From contig JAVLUZ010000542.1 in assembly GCA_036768485.1 (NCBI GenBank), positions 124,001 through 188,000 on the forward strand: 64,000 bases of DNA, in the 5' to 3' direction. The notes beneath the pieces are model-generated. The model saw only the letters and a list, made by a program, of their open reading frames with translations, searched no databases and had not been told where the DNA came from. Source of the DNA: Mermis nigrescens. Lineage: Eukaryota > Nematoda > Enoplea > Mermithida > Mermithidae. Position 1 is the first letter of the stretch. Every line of letters begins with the position of its first letter. Position numbers and translations under genes: made by a program. This document shows positions 1 through 9,130 of this stretch, piece by piece.

Positions 1-440
1 ATTCGCTAATACTTACTTGATGGATTAGGTGAATATGAATGAACAAAATTTTCACGGAAGCAATCTAAATTTCCGCTGCCTATTGTTTGAAAATTTTATG
101 CTCCTGCATGGTACAATACGCATCACGAAGGTTAATGAGTTAGTTTTTAATTATTGTATTTTAAAATCAATAAAAATTTTTTCGCAAATACTTGCTATAT
201 TCACTAACTTGCGTACTTTTCGACTTACAAAGATCTATGTAATGAACGCTATTGTGTCCTTATATCTATTTTTTTGTTTCGTAAGATTTAAAATAACTTA
301 TTCTCGCAATCATGACTGAAACTATATTCTCAGTTTTACAACGAAAAACTTGTTCATTTTTAAATAACGCTTAATTTCACTTTTCCGACCTTTATGCTTG
401 TAGCAACCATATCAAATGTTTTGTGGGGTCCTCGCGATCA
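1..440. other. No supported feature
   Basis: AT-rich sequence left of the composite repeat. I examined the minus strand for a TM3 exon of the channel gene and saw none; a plus-strand reading frame here (29-319) has no recognisable domain. Confidence 0.5.
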
Positions 441-530
441 AGGGCGGATTAAGAGGCGGGCGAATAAGGTAGGAGGGGAGGCCGCCCTTTGTCGGTCGGC
501 CCCAAAATACGTACTTAACTATATACAGTA

Positions 531-1291
531 CTAGCAAAGAAAAATGCTCCGATGGAACAAAAAAGATGAATATACTTGGAATTGTGGATTATTATGGATG
601 TAAAAGGAGGGGACTAGGAAAAATCTACCTAAAGTCGGAAAATCTGCTAAAAATCACACTTTCTCTAAGCAACGCAAAAAATCGATGTATATTCTGCGGC
701 CAACAGATTAAAATAAATATTCAACCATAACAATGATTGAAACAGCAGCACGTTAGCTATGCAGTAGCTATGGGAAATGATATTAAGTAAACTAACAGTC
801 TTCCAAGCCAATTGAATGAAATAGCAAACATCGAAGACAATTGAAGACATGGTTGGTTAAAAACAGTAGGAAACACGTAAGTTGACTTGAAACAGACTTA
901 ATGTAGATACACTAGCATGCCCGAAACGATTGTGTGCACTAATCAATCGGCTCCTGCTTTGCTTGCTATAATGCTCATAAAACAAAACAACTTTAAATAC
1001 AATACCTCTTAGTTTTCTATCAATCAGGTGCCAGCAATTTAAAAAAGTAACCTTGATAGATTTCGTTTATACACTCTTATCTGAAACTTCGAACATTATT
1101 TAAAAAGACACTTTTTTAGAGGCCGCAGAATATACATCGATTTTTTGCGTTGCTTAGAGAAAGTGTGATTTTTAGCAGATTTTCCGACTTTAGGTAGATT
1201 TTTCCTAGTCCCCTCCTTTTACATCCATAATAATCCACAATTCCAAGTATATTCATCTTTTTTGTTCCATCGGAGCATTTTTCTTTGCTAG
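531..1291. mobile_element. Non-autonomous DNA element with 171 bp terminal inverted repeats, copy 1
   Basis: 531-701 and 1121-1291 are near-perfect inverted copies. Outer ends read CTAGCAAAG...CTTTGCTAG and are flanked on both sides by TA, as in Tc1/mariner insertions. The 419 bp interior has no transposase reading frame. Two diverged relatives occur at 15079-15730 and 28760-29498. Confidence 0.85.
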
Positions 1292-1293
1292 TA

Positions 1294-4200
1294 CACTACT
1301 TTTAATTAGCGTGATTTCAGTACATCAGTCAGTAAACACAATTAGTAACATGCCACAATAATGACAACAGTCCAAGAACGCGGAAAACAATATTGTTCTT
1401 AACATCAGCATTATCCTTTTTAAACAAGACAACCTTATTGACACCATCCATTTTCAAATTAAAACTGCATTAAGTTATTTCTTCTTAATGTGCAGTTCAC
1501 TTATAATCAAGCACAAAAATTTAACCAACGAATTCACATTGCAAATCCTCACTCAATCAATACACAAGCACAATGTGTTGTGACTTTTGAAATTGAAAAC
1601 ACCCAATTTTCAATTTTCAAATTGAAAATTGGATCAATTTTCAAATTGAAAATTGGGTCAATTTTCAAATTGAAAATTGGGTGTTTGAATTTGCGATGAA
1701 GAAAATAATCAAAAGATAGTCACTTGGTTTATTTAAGCCGAGTAATAAAATAACGACCGTCCACCAATTCCAAACTAAACGCAACTAATCTGATCACTAT
1801 GAAAAAGTTTTGAAAATGAGCTTGCTAAGCGAGAGTTGTAAACCAAGAGAAACTTAAAGTTAAAACCTACCATTAAATTATGAGAGAATTATAAAAGATT
1901 TTAAACTTCAAGAAAATGGAAAAGGCGGGATGTTGGTAAATTAGAAGGCAAAGATTTTCGGCAAAAATTCAAAAACTTCACGCAAATATCAAATGTAAGG
2001 AACACTAACGCTTTGATTTGGTAGTAAAATAAATTTGTAGTATAGACTACATATTAACAACAAATGAATAGTGCAAACTTTACACAACTACTAGGTGTAG
2101 AGAATACTAACAGTTTACGGCTTATTAATGTACATGATTACAATAAAGCTGCATATCTTTGTCGACTTCTGTGCACAGTAGTGTGATTGCTGGTTCATTT
2201 TAAACCACTTTTGCAGGCAATTTACATCAATTAAACGATAGCTCTCCATGTGCAAGATTTTGTGAAACATATTATAAACACGGCTAAGAAAGATTTAACT
2301 TTAATGCAACCCATTTAATGACAAAATTACATCTCTTCAATGATCTAAGGACACTTGAACATAATTTTTAAATCACTTTAGATTACTTTTGAGGGTAAAC
2401 AAACTCACTTAATTGATGTCTCACATATGAATCCTTGAAAATTTCTTGACTTCAGTTACAAAGTCTCTGCAAGTCTATCGAATTAGGGTTAACACGTAAC
2501 GTAAACTTTACACAAACACATAGCGTAAAGAATATTTTAGTCGGATTCGTAATTTTGATATTGCTCCGATATTTCTTTCAACATTTATGGAAAAATGAGT
2601 CTCCATAATGTTTTAAAGACAATAAACATTAGGTTTAAACCACTTTGCAATACTGCTGAGTGTAAGCAAGCGCGCCCAATTGACGTATATATTTCATTCC
2701 TGTAAATTTTTATATCTCAGGAAAAAATTTCGATTTTTGCAATGCTCTAGAACAAAGGCTAACATGCAGTGTAAAAAATTACTCGGATATTATGATCAAC
2801 ATTCATGGAAAAATTATGTCTCTACAATGGTCTGAGGACATATAAACAATGAATGTAAACTACTTTACATCACTGTTGGATGTAAACAAACGCGCCTACG
2901 TGACGTCTCACATTTGATCCTTTGAAAACTTCTAGGCTCCAAGAAAAAATTAGGTTTCAGGAATGCACAAAAACGAAGATAAATATATATGTAGTGTAAA
3001 CTTCATGTAAACACCTAGTGTAAAGAAGATTTTAGTCAGATTCGTAATTTTGATATTGTTCCGATATTACGATTAATATTTATGAAAAAATTAAGTCTAC
3101 ATAATGTTCTATGGGCAAACTAACAATTGGTGTAAACTACTTTACAACACCGTAGAGTGTAAACATATGCGCCAGACTGACATATCAAATCTGATTCCTG
3201 GTCCATTTCTAGACTTGATAAACGTGTCCCTGACTCGTAACCGGAGAAGCAGGCAGAAAAAACAAGACAGAAACGCATTTAAAACTCCAAATTTTTGACT
3301 TTACACTCGCTAAATATTAATGTATAGACAATTTGCTTTGACATGCACCCGATATAAAGCACTTTATTTTTATTCTATTAGACTTATCCCGACTTCTGGA
3401 CGGAGAAAGTGGCGAACAAAAAACGCAACAAAAACGTATTTTCCATCATTTAGAACACTGTAAACTTTAAAATTCCGTACCGAACTCCCCATTGAGTTTA
3501 AAGAAATTCGGTTTGGTACAATTTGTAGCTTTTAAATCGTAGTACATTCCTGTGTGCCAAAATTCTGTTGCAAAAATTATTTGGCATGATTTATCAATCA
3601 AACTTCGGAAAAAACGTGTTTTTTAGCCCATTTTTTACCTCTGATTTCGAACTTTACACCCCCATAAATAACTCAATATTGCGTTTTTTTAAATGCGGTT
3701 TGCTGCGATGTTTAGCCCCTGTGAGGCACTTTATTAAAGCTGTCTTCGATTTGCACTGACTCATAAGCGGGAAAATTTGGCAGATAAATCTTAGTTAAAA
3801 TCCGTTTTTTTACACCATCCACTAGAGTGTAAACTTTAAACCCCAGGATCTAACTCACCATAGAGCATACAAGACTTTGCTTATATGCAGAATGTAGCCC
3901 TTGATCCGCTCTACATTTCTGTCAGAAAACATTTTAAAAACCTCATAACCGGAGTTAGTATCGGACATAGGAAGGTTGAAAACTCGACCAAAAAGTGCTT
4001 TTTCACCCCCAGATTTTCACACTCTTTACACTGCCGTTCGATAAATAATGCGAATTTCAAAAAACAAAAAAAGGGTCATCTGTAGAATTCATCCCTCTAT
4101 TATCCTATTCTGTTCAATCCTTCGAGTCATCAATACTCAGTTGTCCACATGCCGCAGTAAAAAGGTCCCAAAATTTGTCCTATGTTATAACGTTACACAA

Positions 4201-4400
4201 AAACTTTACACCTTCTTTACACAGTCAATTTTGAGTTTCAAGAAAAACAAAAAAACACGGGCAGCGAATTTTTTTATTATCTTTCTTTTAAAAAAACCGC
4301 ACCTTCCAGAAGTGTCCCGTTATAGCTGTAGGGGGTGCCCAGGTGTTGGGGGTACCCAAGTATATTATAGGTACGCGCTAACGCGCTACCTATGATTGTT
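1294..4400. repeat. TTTACAC-rich dispersed repeat, block 1
   Basis: About 3 kb with dozens of GTGTAAA/TTTACAC words and diverged internal subrepeats, such as TTTAGTCGGATTCGTAATTT near 2537 and again near 3030. The right end (about 4290-4395) closely matches 18,700-18,820. Other blocks lie at 12,360-13,420, 18,425-18,830 and 26,880-28,740. The small ORFs inside have no recognisable domain. Confidence 0.75.
1600..1683. repeat. Perfect palindromic tandem repeat, about 23 bp unit
   Basis: Three units of CAATTTTCAAATTGAAAATT separated by GGATC or GGGTC. Each unit is itself self-complementary and the whole block is framed by CACCCAATTTTC and GAAAATTGGGTG, so the block can fold into one long hairpin. 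Any reading frame across it is a by-product of the repeat. Confidence 0.9.
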
Positions 4401-4651
4401 ATGCACTTCCTATGGTTTTCTGGCCATCGTCTGTCATATTCGAAATTTCGGCGTAATACTCATTAATTACATTTATTGACTTTCTCGGAAGTCTATGAAC
4501 ATTTTTTGGTGCCAGAAGTTATGTTTCTGACGCAGTTGTGCTTCTTTCAAAGACTTTTAGTAAAAGCGTGGTGATTAAAACAGTTTTCTCCTTATTTAGC
4601 GTACTTGACCATGCATGATATGAACGGAAAGGAGCTGCGCAGTTGTATTTA

Positions 4652-4814
4652 TAGTCTGTTTCACACAAGTTTGGGCATAAATTTTAAAACTATGTTTGAC
4701 AATAAGCCGATAGATTGCGATAAGCATTGATTCAATATATAATTGTCGTGATACGTCGGCTTACTTTCGGAAAAATTCTTAAAATTCATGCCTAAAGTTA
4801 TGTGAAACAGACTA
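4652..4814. mobile_element. MITE with TATAGTCT ends, copy 1
   Basis: About 162 bp. TAGTCTGTTTCACACAAG at the left is inverted at the right as ATGTGAAACAGACTA, and TTTGGGCAT/ATGCCTAAA extend the inverted repeat. Relatives occur at 24,961 and 26,440. Confidence 0.8.
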
Positions 4815-5116
4815 TAATTAATTTGGCAATTTCTATTCTGAACTTCCGAATTTTACGGCGCTTTGCGCCTGGCTTTCTTTTTATGGAATTATGACTTATA
4901 CACACTTTTTATAATGAATTTTCAGAAATTTTGAATTTTTCTGACTATCGAAAATGTTTTTTCACAGGAAAATGGATAAAAAACGCTCTTTTACATATGA
5001 AGGATTTTTGATAGTTTGGAAAAAGTTGGGGTACCCGCCCTCTGTCGGGAAATCTGGAATCCGCCACTACTTGCGATCATGATTTAGGATAGAAGACAAG
5101 ATGAACAAGTAGATAC

Positions 5117-5263
5117 CTGAAAGCTCAGAGCAAGTAATGAATTGACTCCTAGCATTGTGCGTGGTGGCATTGCTTTGGCGCCAAGAAATAGAGAAATCCA
5201 AGAAATTAATACTACCAAGTATGACGGGACGTAGACTTGCAATATGTAAAAGCCATATTGCCT
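5117..5263 (-). CDS. Channel gene exon 5: TM1 and most of TM2
   Basis: 147 bp, 49 codons (residues 222-270), phase 0 on both sides. Acceptor ATTCCAG; donor GTATCT. It reads [19 protein letters not shown] (TM1), SWISLF, and then the pore helix from P254. At the cytoplasmic mouth the sequence is M-P-P-R rather than the A-P-A-R usual in anion channels, so position -1' is Pro. The 9' Leu is present and position 6' is Asn. No TM3 exon was found between here and base 1. Confidence 0.85.
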
Positions 5264-8063
5264 CTGGAATATTGAATGGGAGTAAAAACAAAAGACATGA
5301 ACTGCATGCATATTTTGCTATCTTGCTTAGGTACTTTGAAATAAAATGTTGTTGTAAGCTCGTGCCAACGGCCAGGTGGATAATGCTGAAAAAACAAATA
5401 TTTTGATGATTAGTACTTCAAAATTTGAAATAAATTTTAAAATAAATATGCTCAATAGATTTAAAAGTCTAATCGCCATCTGATTTTAAGAGTTTTTTCT
5501 TCTCTGAGAAATTGCTGATTTCTTCTTGTACAAGAAAATTCATGTTTCAGAATTAAATTCTGTACAAAAACGCTAAAAATGTAATTAATACGATTATTCC
5601 ATGAGCGCTGCCTAGGTCGCGCGGTCTAACTTGTTATTAGTAATAGCTAATTTATTAATGGGCGCGAGAAATTAGTAAAATTCTCATGCAGTCATTTCAA
5701 TTGATTTTCATAAAACTGAATCTACTCGTAAATTAATGATAAAATTATATTTTCGAGAAAACATTTTTTCAATGTAATTTGCTTTTCACTTAGTATGTCC
5801 TACCCTTTGTATATGAATCGCCGTAATATTGACTAGTTTGTAATCAGGCAGTTGAATATCTTTAAGCAGTAAAACGGGCTCTTCTTCCTTCCATAGCAAC
5901 TGCACCTCATCTTCGTTATGATTAAAACTTTCAAAGGTCAAGAAGCATTTCTGGCGATCGATAGGCTTTAAAAATAAAATAGCTATAAAATAGTTAAAAA
6001 ATCAATTGGCTATAAAAAAATAGGAAATATATAGGATAATTAGAAAATATATGAAATATAAATATATATAGAGAATTTATAGGAAATATGCAGCGATAAT
6101 TCGTTATTTACATGTACCCTTTATTTATACTTACAAATGCTTTCAGATCCTTTTCGCAGGGCGCGGTCAATTTTATTCGGTAATTCACCCAGACAGATCC
6201 ATTTGAATACTGAAAGAATGTTTAGCAGATAAATATGTGCCTAGCAAAAAATAAACACAGGAGAAATAGGTTCACGGTACCCGCCATACAGATTAACATC
6301 AAGTGTATGCTAAAAGTATTGCGAAAAAATGACCAACTTTTCTGCGTCATCATACGTAGCACAGATTCTTAATTTTATTGGTTCCTTAATTGTAAGCTTT
6401 TCTCATTAATTTAGGAAGCTGCTTAAGCACTTTTTTACTTAAACGTTTATTCTAACTGTGCTAAATTTTAATTTCACCTTCCGATGGCGTGATGTTTTTG
6501 GAAGCAAGCGTATGTCTTTTTCCAAAAACATTATACACGGAAATAAATTTTCAATTCGCTAAAATATGACTACAAAATGCATTCCAGGCATACTACAATG
6601 GCACCGTTGTGATAAATTAACATTAATGTGACCATTGTTCATCATGTTCGTTGTTCTAATATAAACCGCTTTTTTCATCGACTAACACTCGTTTAGAAAT
6701 TCTCAATTATGTACAAAGTTTTGTGAAACAAATTTAAGCTAAAAGCATTCGTCTGGGGCTGCCAAACATTGAAGTGACTGTAGTAATTCACATTTTCTTT
6801 TCGATAATGATCTTAAAAATGGAGATCAGAATATCCTGTTTACCATGTTTTCTTAGGACAAACAATCTGTTCGTATTCTTGAAATTTCAAAGTCAATCGC
6901 GTCCTTTTACTTTTTTTAAAATTTAATTACCTTGCTTTTTCTTTGCAGCTGGAGCAATAAGCTTTTCATTATTTTTAAAACATATTCGTGCTCTATATTT
7001 AGCATTTTGCATTGAAATAAATGATTCATTGGTAAAAGTTTGCACTGACAGATCCTTCAAGAAAGGGGATTTTTGCTGATTACAAAGCGGATTTAAGAAC
7101 ACTGTACATTGTCAAATCTTGAAAATGTCACTTTTTAATTAGAATCTTCATATGATTTCTATGGACTGTGCATATAGTTCACAAAAGGTCAAACCTATTC
7201 TTTGATTACTATCTATAGTTTTACTATCACAGAGAAAAAGCTTGCGAAATGCACCAAAAGTGCTTGCTTGATTCGCTTTACTTACAATCATGTAAAAAAT
7301 GTTGGTGAAAGGCGATTTGTGGATCTTTGCCCGTTTGCTGTTGACAAAACAATTATTGGGGTTCCAAAACCGATCGCGCCATTTGCCACCATCTAGTGAA
7401 ATGTTGCCCTTGCAAGGAGATAAATGTTCAAAAGCTAACGACGGATCTCTCCATGTTTCTTGAAATATTCAAAAATGAATTTTTAGCAAATCATACTAGC
7501 CACAAAAAATTGGATTTATTATCTTTTTAACTATGTTTGAATTTTTCCAATTTCTATTCTAATGAGAATATTGAAAAAAGGATTTATGTATCTACGTTTT
7601 GTTTGTTTTGCATAGATTAAATCAACATATATGACAAGGCAACTCATGAAAAATCCGATGTGAGGCTTTAGATATGATTTTTTCTTTTTGCTCCTTATTT
7701 CATTTGCAGATATAGGTAGGTAAACATTTATTTCACTTTATCACTGAGCAAAAATCAAGAAATGAATGAAAAAATTAAGGTAAATACATGTCAATAAAAG
7801 AACGACCCACCTGTAATATAAATATCTAATTCAAATTCAGAAGTCAACTCATTGATTTTCGATATTTCTTGTACCCAAAGCTCAACTGTTACAAGAACTG
7901 GTCCTCCCGAACCGGGTAAATTATTTGTATCTCCATAAGCTGCCGCGATTGAGTCAACAACCAATGAATCGTTGGCACAGCCGGGCTGATTATGGCAATA
8001 CGTCGCATTGATGAATATACAATATAAACTTAGTTTAGCAAGAAAATGCCGCTTACCCGCCAT
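5117..8063 (-). CDS. Cys-loop ligand-gated ion channel subunit (GABA/glycine/EXP-1-like), 5 exons, 3' end not in window
   Basis: Pentameric channel subunit of the plasma membrane. Minus-strand exons are 8063-7811, 7458-7286, 6209-6135, 5966-5804 and 5263-5117, all with AG/GT borders and compatible phases. Seen in the translation: N-terminal hydrophobic signal segment (residues ~6-22), ligand-binding beta strands, WRDP (87-90), WNPNNCFVN (116-124), the Cys-loop with exactly 13 residues between C160 and C174, TM1 (~226-248) and the TM2 start [17 protein letters not shown] (254-270). The NGSVWVNYR segment (145-153) resembles invertebrate EXP-1/LGC-type GABA-like subunits from family memory; ligand and ion selectivity are not settled. 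TM3, the cytoplasmic loop and TM4 were not found and probably lie beyond base 1. The fourth exon contains one extra base that breaks the frame, so the gene is either a pseudogene or carries an assembly error. Confidence 0.85.
5804..5966 (-). CDS. Channel gene exon 4: second half of the Cys-loop, with a one-base frameshift
   Basis: 163 bp where 162 would fit both phase-0 borders. The first frame gives PIDRQKC, with C174 closing the Cys-loop. Four codons further on a stop (TGA) appears. A second frame, offset by one base and starting right after the cysteine, is open to the donor: [17 protein letters not shown], then a run to [16 protein letters not shown], which is the expected pre-TM1 sequence. 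The extra base lies in a short T run (plus-strand A run near 5939-5943). A decayed allele or a homopolymer sequencing error would both look like this. Confidence 0.8.
6135..6209 (-). CDS. Channel gene exon 3: loop E strand and first half of the Cys-loop
   Basis: 75 bp, 25 codons (residues 143-167), phase 0 on both sides. Acceptor TTTCAG and donor GTAAGT on the minus strand. Contains NGSVWVNYR and the first Cys-loop cysteine C160, followed by EKDLKAF. The next exon supplies PIDRQKC, completing the F-P-x-D-x-x-x-C signature. Confidence 0.88.
7286..7458 (-). CDS. Channel gene exon 2: ligand-binding domain
   Basis: 173 bp, residues 85-142, entered in phase 1 and left in phase 0 at a GTAAGT donor. 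It reads [10 protein letters not shown], then a segment with C100, then [20 protein letters not shown]. This matches the family pattern 'W-x-P-N/D-x-x-F-x-N-x-K-x-x-x-x-H' for the loop A region. Acceptor is TTTCAAG. An internal CACTAG at 7393-7398 could mimic an acceptor, but the longer reading is open and conserved across it. Confidence 0.87.
7811..8063 (-). CDS. Channel gene exon 1: signal peptide and start of ligand-binding domain
   Basis: Encodes residues 1-84 and ends in phase 1 at a GTGGGT donor. The start [11 protein letters not shown] is chosen because it begins a short basic and hydrophobic signal-like segment and has an AAAACATGG context; an in-frame ATG ten codons upstream (8093) is the alternative. 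After the signal comes [19 protein letters not shown] (55-73), the first beta strand typical of Cys-loop receptors, then FELDIYIT. The latter continues in exon 2 as E-TWRDP, where the family has an 'xxWxDP' motif. Confidence 0.85.
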
Positions 8064-8288
8064 GTTTTGACAATTCAAGGTCTGTGATGGCACAAACCAT
8101 AAGTTCGGATCTTATTCAAAACCTTAAAATCAATATTTTATGCCCAAAATTATTAAAAACTTATGTGGCTTTCATACGGATTCAATCTACGCAAAGCATA
8201 GTAATTCATTTAGGTTCAAATTTAATTTTATCGAATATCAGTGTTTATTTTAATTAAATCTTAAGTCTAACAGCTGCATGCACTTCAA

Positions 8289-8704
8289 TGGAGGGTGATG
8301 AACCGACATGCACTTGAGGGGTTTCAGGGTAGACCTTACATGGGCAGCAGCCAAATTATGAAAGGGGTGTCAAAACTGACAAAAATTCCAAAAAATATGC
8401 CTAAAAATCGATTATTGTGTAACCCCCAAACCTTCCTCAACGCCCATGTGTGGTCTAGTGACCCCAGAATGGAGAAATGGGAAATTTTGTTGGGAAAATG
8501 ATGCAAAATGAAGGCCAAAAAGGATGAAAATGTGAACTTTTCTATAAAAATGCTCGAAATTTACCAGAAACGGTGGAGTTTTAACGGTATTTTAGCATTT
8601 GTATAAGTTTTTAGGTCATTTTGGCCCAAAAAAACTTCAATTTTTGACCCTTCTCCAGATCGGGTGAGCTGTTCCCCCAGATCAGCCATGCTGTACATCT
8701 ATGG
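8289..8704 (+). repeat. 'GGCCATGCTGTGCATCTATGG' family (family D), with nested family C fragment
   Basis: Begins ACATGCACTTGAGG and ends CAGCCATGCTGTACATCTAT. Shared core words are AATGGAAAATTTT, GGCAAAATGAAGGCCAAAAA and TTTAACG-TATTTTAGC. A family C fragment (GGGCAGCA...CCCATGTGTGG, 8340-8455) has inserted near the left end. It lies about 230 bp upstream of the channel gene start. Confidence 0.75.
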
Positions 8705-8814
8705 TCATGAATTTCACGGAATTTGCATTAGGGGATCGTTTCCGACTTTGTGAGCAGTAAGCTTAGCTATCAGCGAAAACTGTGCTGGATGTGAGCATAC
8801 ATTATACTGTTGGG

Positions 8815-9130
8815 GTGGCAGGCTTTTATTCCCCACCCCACAGAAAACTTTCACCCTCACAAAAAAATTTCACCCAATCTACCAGAATTTACGATTTTCC
8901 AAAAAAATCGTAGAAAACGTTCTGGTTTAGCGCTTTTGGCGATCTATTATTTCGGAAGTGCAAATTTTTTCGGCGCTTCGCACCAAATAGCCAATTTTGA
9001 CTATATTTTATGGTATTTTATTAAATGTTTATCAAAAATTTTTATTGTATGGTCTAAAAAGAAAGTGCATCGTCAAAAACGCCAAAAATTATGTTTTTGA
9101 CGCGTATCCATCGTTTTTAAGCCCAAAAAT
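8815..9130 (+). repeat. Family F repeat (palindromic GCGC core)
   Basis: Matches 48,090-48,475: TTTTTCGGCGCTTCGCACC core, then a TGACTATATTTT segment and GACGCGTATCCATCGTTTTT near the end. Confidence 0.65.

Larger units (their letters stand above)
441..5072. mobile_element. Putative 4.6 kb composite repeat with 7 bp target duplication
   Basis: GCGATCA occurs at 434-440 and again at 5073-5079, immediately outside two ends that both carry GGCGGATT in inverted orientation (445-452 and about 5058-5065). Inside lie the 171 bp-TIR element (531-1291), the TTTACAC-rich block and a small hairpin element at 4652-4814. No transposase ORF is visible, so this would be non-autonomous. It sits just 3' of the last visible channel exon. 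The TSD could be chance. Confidence 0.5.

Noticed and set aside
5067..5406. Other open frames over the TM1/TM2 exon, including a plus-strand one
   Set aside because: They are shadows of the conserved minus-strand channel exon.
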